Below are positions 43,056 to 44,892 of a stretch of DNA of 44,892 nucleotides, piece by piece. This stretch comes from an uncultured Bacteroidales bacterium (GTDB lineage: Bacteria > Bacteroidota > Bacteroidia > Bacteroidales > FEN-979). A program made the translations under genes and the position numbers. Position 1 is the stretch's first letter; the number at the start of each line of letters is the position of its first letter. The notes beneath the pieces were generated by a model, which saw only the letters and a list, made by a program, of their open reading frames with translations, was not told where the DNA came from and did no database searches. The stretch is taken from positions 1 through 44,892 of the forward strand of contig CAIMWF010000005.1 of the NCBI GenBank assembly GCA_903845055.1, in the 5' to 3' direction.

Positions 43056-43409
43056 TTATCCGATATCCCTGACATGATGCTCAAATTCAGGTTCCCATGC
43101 CGGGGAGGTAATACAAACCTGTTTAAGGCATCCTTTATGGTAGAACTTTTTACCTGGCGGAACAATTACAACGTCACCCGCACAAACGTCATGAGCAACA
43201 TCTTCAATGTACCAGATCCCATTCCCTTCCAAAATGTAGAAAATAAAATTGCTCTTGGTGTGGTAAAACTCTTCAAGATGACCATGTATGGTTTCCTGAT
43301 AAACTACCGATGCCTCGGGGCACTGATCACTGATATTGTAGACTCTCATTGTCACACCATGTTTTTCAAATACCGGTGCGTTTTCCTTTTTAAAAACGAT
43401 TTGATTCAT
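43056..43409 (-). CDS. Single-domain cupin protein
   Basis: A 117-residue cupin. The core FIFYILEGNGIWYIEDVAHDVCAGDVVIVPPGKKFYHKG holds both cupin motifs (G-x-W-Y-I and P-P-G-x-x-H-x), though the classical two-His motif 1 is altered (EEFYHTKSN). Such proteins bind a metal and act as isomerases or sensors. A 13-bp palindrome (43425-43437) lies just upstream. Confidence 0.8.
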   Translation of the reverse strand: MNQIVFKKENAPVFEKHGVTMRVYNISDQCPEASVVYQETIHGHLEEFYHTKSNFIFYILEGNGIWYIEDVAHDVCAGDVVIVPPGKKFYHKGCLKQVCITSPAWEPEFEHHVRDIG

Positions 43410-43424
43410 ATTTGAATTTTAAAG

Positions 43425-43437
43425 ACGACCCGGTCGT
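43425..43437 (-). promoter_or_regulatory. Palindrome upstream of the cupin gene
   Basis: ACGACC-C-GGTCGT is a perfect 6+1+6 inverted repeat starting 16 bases upstream of the cupin ATG. Its position fits an operator for a dimeric repressor. Confidence 0.45.
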
Positions 43438-43440
43438 AAT

Positions 43441-43489
43441 AAAAAACCCTGAACCTTTTATGCTTCCGCAGCAAAAAATCCAGGGTTTT
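43441..43489 (-). terminator. Compound hairpin terminator upstream of the cupin gene
   Basis: AAAACCCTG (43443-43451) pairs with CAGGGTTTT (43481-43489), and inside it TTTT-a-TGCT pairs with AGCA-a-AAAA. The minus strand then has six T (43441-43446). It would stop leftward transcription arriving from the integrase side. Confidence 0.55.
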
Positions 43490-43755
43490 CCATCTTCTAT
43501 CAAACTTAACAAGCCTGATATTCAGCATCTCATGGGATTTAATCCATGGTCTGCAATTAAATCAACATGTTCCGATCAGCAAAAAAACTGCGCTATGCTG
43601 ATAATAACGAACTTAAGTCGGGATGAGAATATTCGACAATAAAAAACGAAAGTTCAACACCCCAATTGTATTTTCAACTAAACCAATATTTTCAGAACGA
43701 TACTTGAAACCAAAATTCACAATTCAACGAAAATGTTGAAAAATAAACAAGATTT
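43490..43755 (+). other. AT-rich gap without recognised genes
   Basis: The stretch between the cupin terminator and the integrase promoter is AT-rich. A 76-codon frame (43412-43642) crosses it but lacks a convincing start, leader or family. I see no other feature. Confidence 0.45.
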
Positions 43756-43775
43756 TTGGTTCATTATTGGTTCAT
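43756..43775 (+). promoter_or_regulatory. 11-bp-spaced direct repeat in the integrase promoter
   Basis: TTGGTTCAT occurs at 43756-43764 and 43767-43775, one helical turn apart, and ends just before the -7 element at 43782. It could be an operator or a recombinase arm site. Confidence 0.5.
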
Positions 43776-43781
43776 GATTTT

Positions 43782-43789
43782 TACCTTTG
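43782..43789 (+). promoter_or_regulatory. -7 promoter element of the integrase gene
   Basis: TACCTTTG matches TAnnTTTG. The start would be near 43796, about 35 bases before the ATG at 43831. Confidence 0.5.
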
Positions 43790-43830
43790 AGTAAAACAAA
43801 CCCCAAAGACTCGACAAAAATACACATTTT

Positions 43831-44772
43831 ATGAAAAAGTCATCCAAATTAGAATGTAAAATCATTGTTTTTAGAAAGGTTCTTCATATTTACTATTCTT
43901 TTCAGGGTGAAAAGTTGAGGAATTCAACAGGTATTCTTCCCAAGGATGAAAAAAAACACCAAAAAGAACTTTTGGTACAAAAGGGGAAAATAGATAAGAT
44001 TATACAAGATTATGTCGTTAAAAACAACCGAAAACCTTCGGTTCAGTATATAAAGGACGAGTTGAAAAAAGATGTTCGGGTTGACACTAATTTATTACTC
44101 GACCTGTTTACTGAGTACTTCACCTTCATTCAGAATAAAAGGATGAAGAAGTCATCACTAAAAGACTACAAGAGTTGTCAAAATTCACTTATCAGTTATC
44201 AAGTCATCAAGAATGTGGTGTTGACATTGGAAGACTTAACTCCAGACTTCCTTCGTGATTATGAAATTTTCTTATCTGAAAAACATTCCACCCCTAACGG
44301 TAGTGAAAAAGTAAAAACCAAGGGGGAGTTAAATAATAACACTATTCGTAAACGGTTTGATGTACTAAGGTCATTTTTCCGGTATCTGGTAAATCAGAAA
44401 GGTATCCTTCTCGAAAAAGAAGTATTAAAACCGAATACAGTTTCAAGGTATGATAACGACCCCGAAGTTCTGACAATGGAAGAACTTCAATATCTCTTTA
44501 AATACAGTCCCTCAACTGATAATTTAACGAAGGTTCGTGACATTTTTCTGTTTGGATGTATGACCTCATTGAGATACAGTGACATTGTATCATTGACCAA
44601 AGACAATATCCGTAATAATATCATTGAGAAAGTTCCTCAGAAAAGTAAGAAACAACAGGAAAAATACCTTGTACCGTTAAACGATACCGCTCTTTCCATT
44701 CTTGAAAAATATAATTACAACCTAAACATTTTCAGTAATCAGGTGTTTAACTGGATATTACGCTCTAATTGA
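43831..44772 (+). pseudogene. Tyrosine recombinase/integrase, C-terminally truncated
   Basis: The 313-residue product has an arm-binding N-domain (Arm-DNA-bind-like, LECKIIVFRKVLHIYYSFQGEKL), a SAM-like core-binding domain (about 85-200) and the first part of the catalytic domain, with Arg I in TSLRYSDIV (R248) and the beta-hairpin lysine region KSKKQQEKYLVPL. It then ends abruptly at NQVFNWILRSN. The H-x-x-R box, the second His/Trp and the Tyr nucleophile (normally about 80-100 residues further) are absent. The stop codon falls inside the first copy of an AATTGACCCC repeat, so an insertion appears to have cut the gene. This Bacteroidota-type integrase is typical of integrative elements; it should be inactive. 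Confidence 0.85.
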
Positions 44773-44800
44773 CCCCTCTTATACGCTTCAAATTGACCCC
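44767..44800. mobile_element. IS21-like terminal repeats at the integrase break
   Basis: AATTGACCCC occurs at 44767-44776 and 44791-44800, 24 bp apart. On the other strand these read GGGGTCAATT, which resembles the multiple terminal repeats of IS21-family ends. The element would extend off the window; no transposase is visible in the remaining 92 bp (44801-44892), and those bases hold no recognised feature. The boundary cannot be fixed without the other end. Confidence 0.45.
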
Positions 44801-44892
44801 CCAAAGTTAACTGCCCTGATTTAAGATTTATCATACCTGAGAATGCCATAAGCAAAGTTATACTTTATTGCATTGTTATTATATTCATTTCC

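Noticed and set aside
43412-43642. 76-codon plus-strand frame
   Set aside because: It spans the cupin palindrome and a hairpin terminator, has no leader, and its product matches no pattern I know.

Overview
The window looks like a chromosomal stretch of a Bacteroidota bacterium, most plausibly Bacteroidales-like. The evidence is the promoter consensus TAnnTTTG seen upstream of many genes, a TonB-dependent receptor with an N-terminal carboxypeptidase-like domain, a PorV/PorQ-type barrel, a very large secreted protein with a type IX-like C-terminal domain, the enlarged amidophosphoribosyltransferase paralogue, a bacterial GGGP synthase and DPP IV. I ran no database search; all names come from reading motifs.

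Layout. 1-2.9 kb (minus): a selenium operon, mnmH followed by a cysteine desulfurase-SelD fusion that runs off the left edge. 2.9-7.8 kb: a GT-C-like membrane protein with C-terminal TPRs, an enlarged PurF-like protein, then greA and a HIT protein (minus). 7.8-17.1 kb (minus): a three-gene envelope operon (TonB receptor, giant secreted protein, PorV/PorQ-like barrel). 17.2-18.1 kb: a small basic protein and an unusual Rieske-like lipoprotein. 18.1-25.9 kb: activated methyl cycle genes (ahcY, metH, metF) with a 4'-phosphopantetheinyl transferase and a GGGP synthase. 26-28.9 kb: DPP IV and a small exported repeat protein. 29-35 kb: an SRPBCC protein and a complete tripartite RND efflux operon. 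35-36.5 kb (minus): tRNA-Thr(CGU), rubrerythrin, a broken flavin reductase-rubredoxin gene and a small lipoprotein. 36.6-41.7 kb: a methyltransferase-Cdd1-HD operon, an iron-sulfur flavoprotein, a DUF1801 protein, a TPR protein, an ICMT-like membrane methyltransferase and a secreted protein of unknown function. 41.7-44.9 kb is visibly AT-richer and more decayed: a glycosylase fragment, an NmrA-type reductase, a cupin, and a tyrosine recombinase cut short where IS21-like terminal repeats begin.

How the genes work together. MnmH needs selenophosphate, and the fusion next to it could supply it from cysteine or selenocysteine. AhcY, MetH and MetF regenerate methionine from S-adenosylhomocysteine. 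The three RND genes form one pump. Rubrerythrin and the broken flavorubredoxin belong to peroxide/oxygen defence in anaerobes.

The least explained signal is non-coding. Several intergenic gaps carry short tandem arrays with a strict 7-bp period but different unit sequences, and one gap carries an 8-bp array. Two gaps hold ~113-bp elements with inverted heptamer arms and similar right-hand sequence, which resemble an undescribed REP/MITE-like family.
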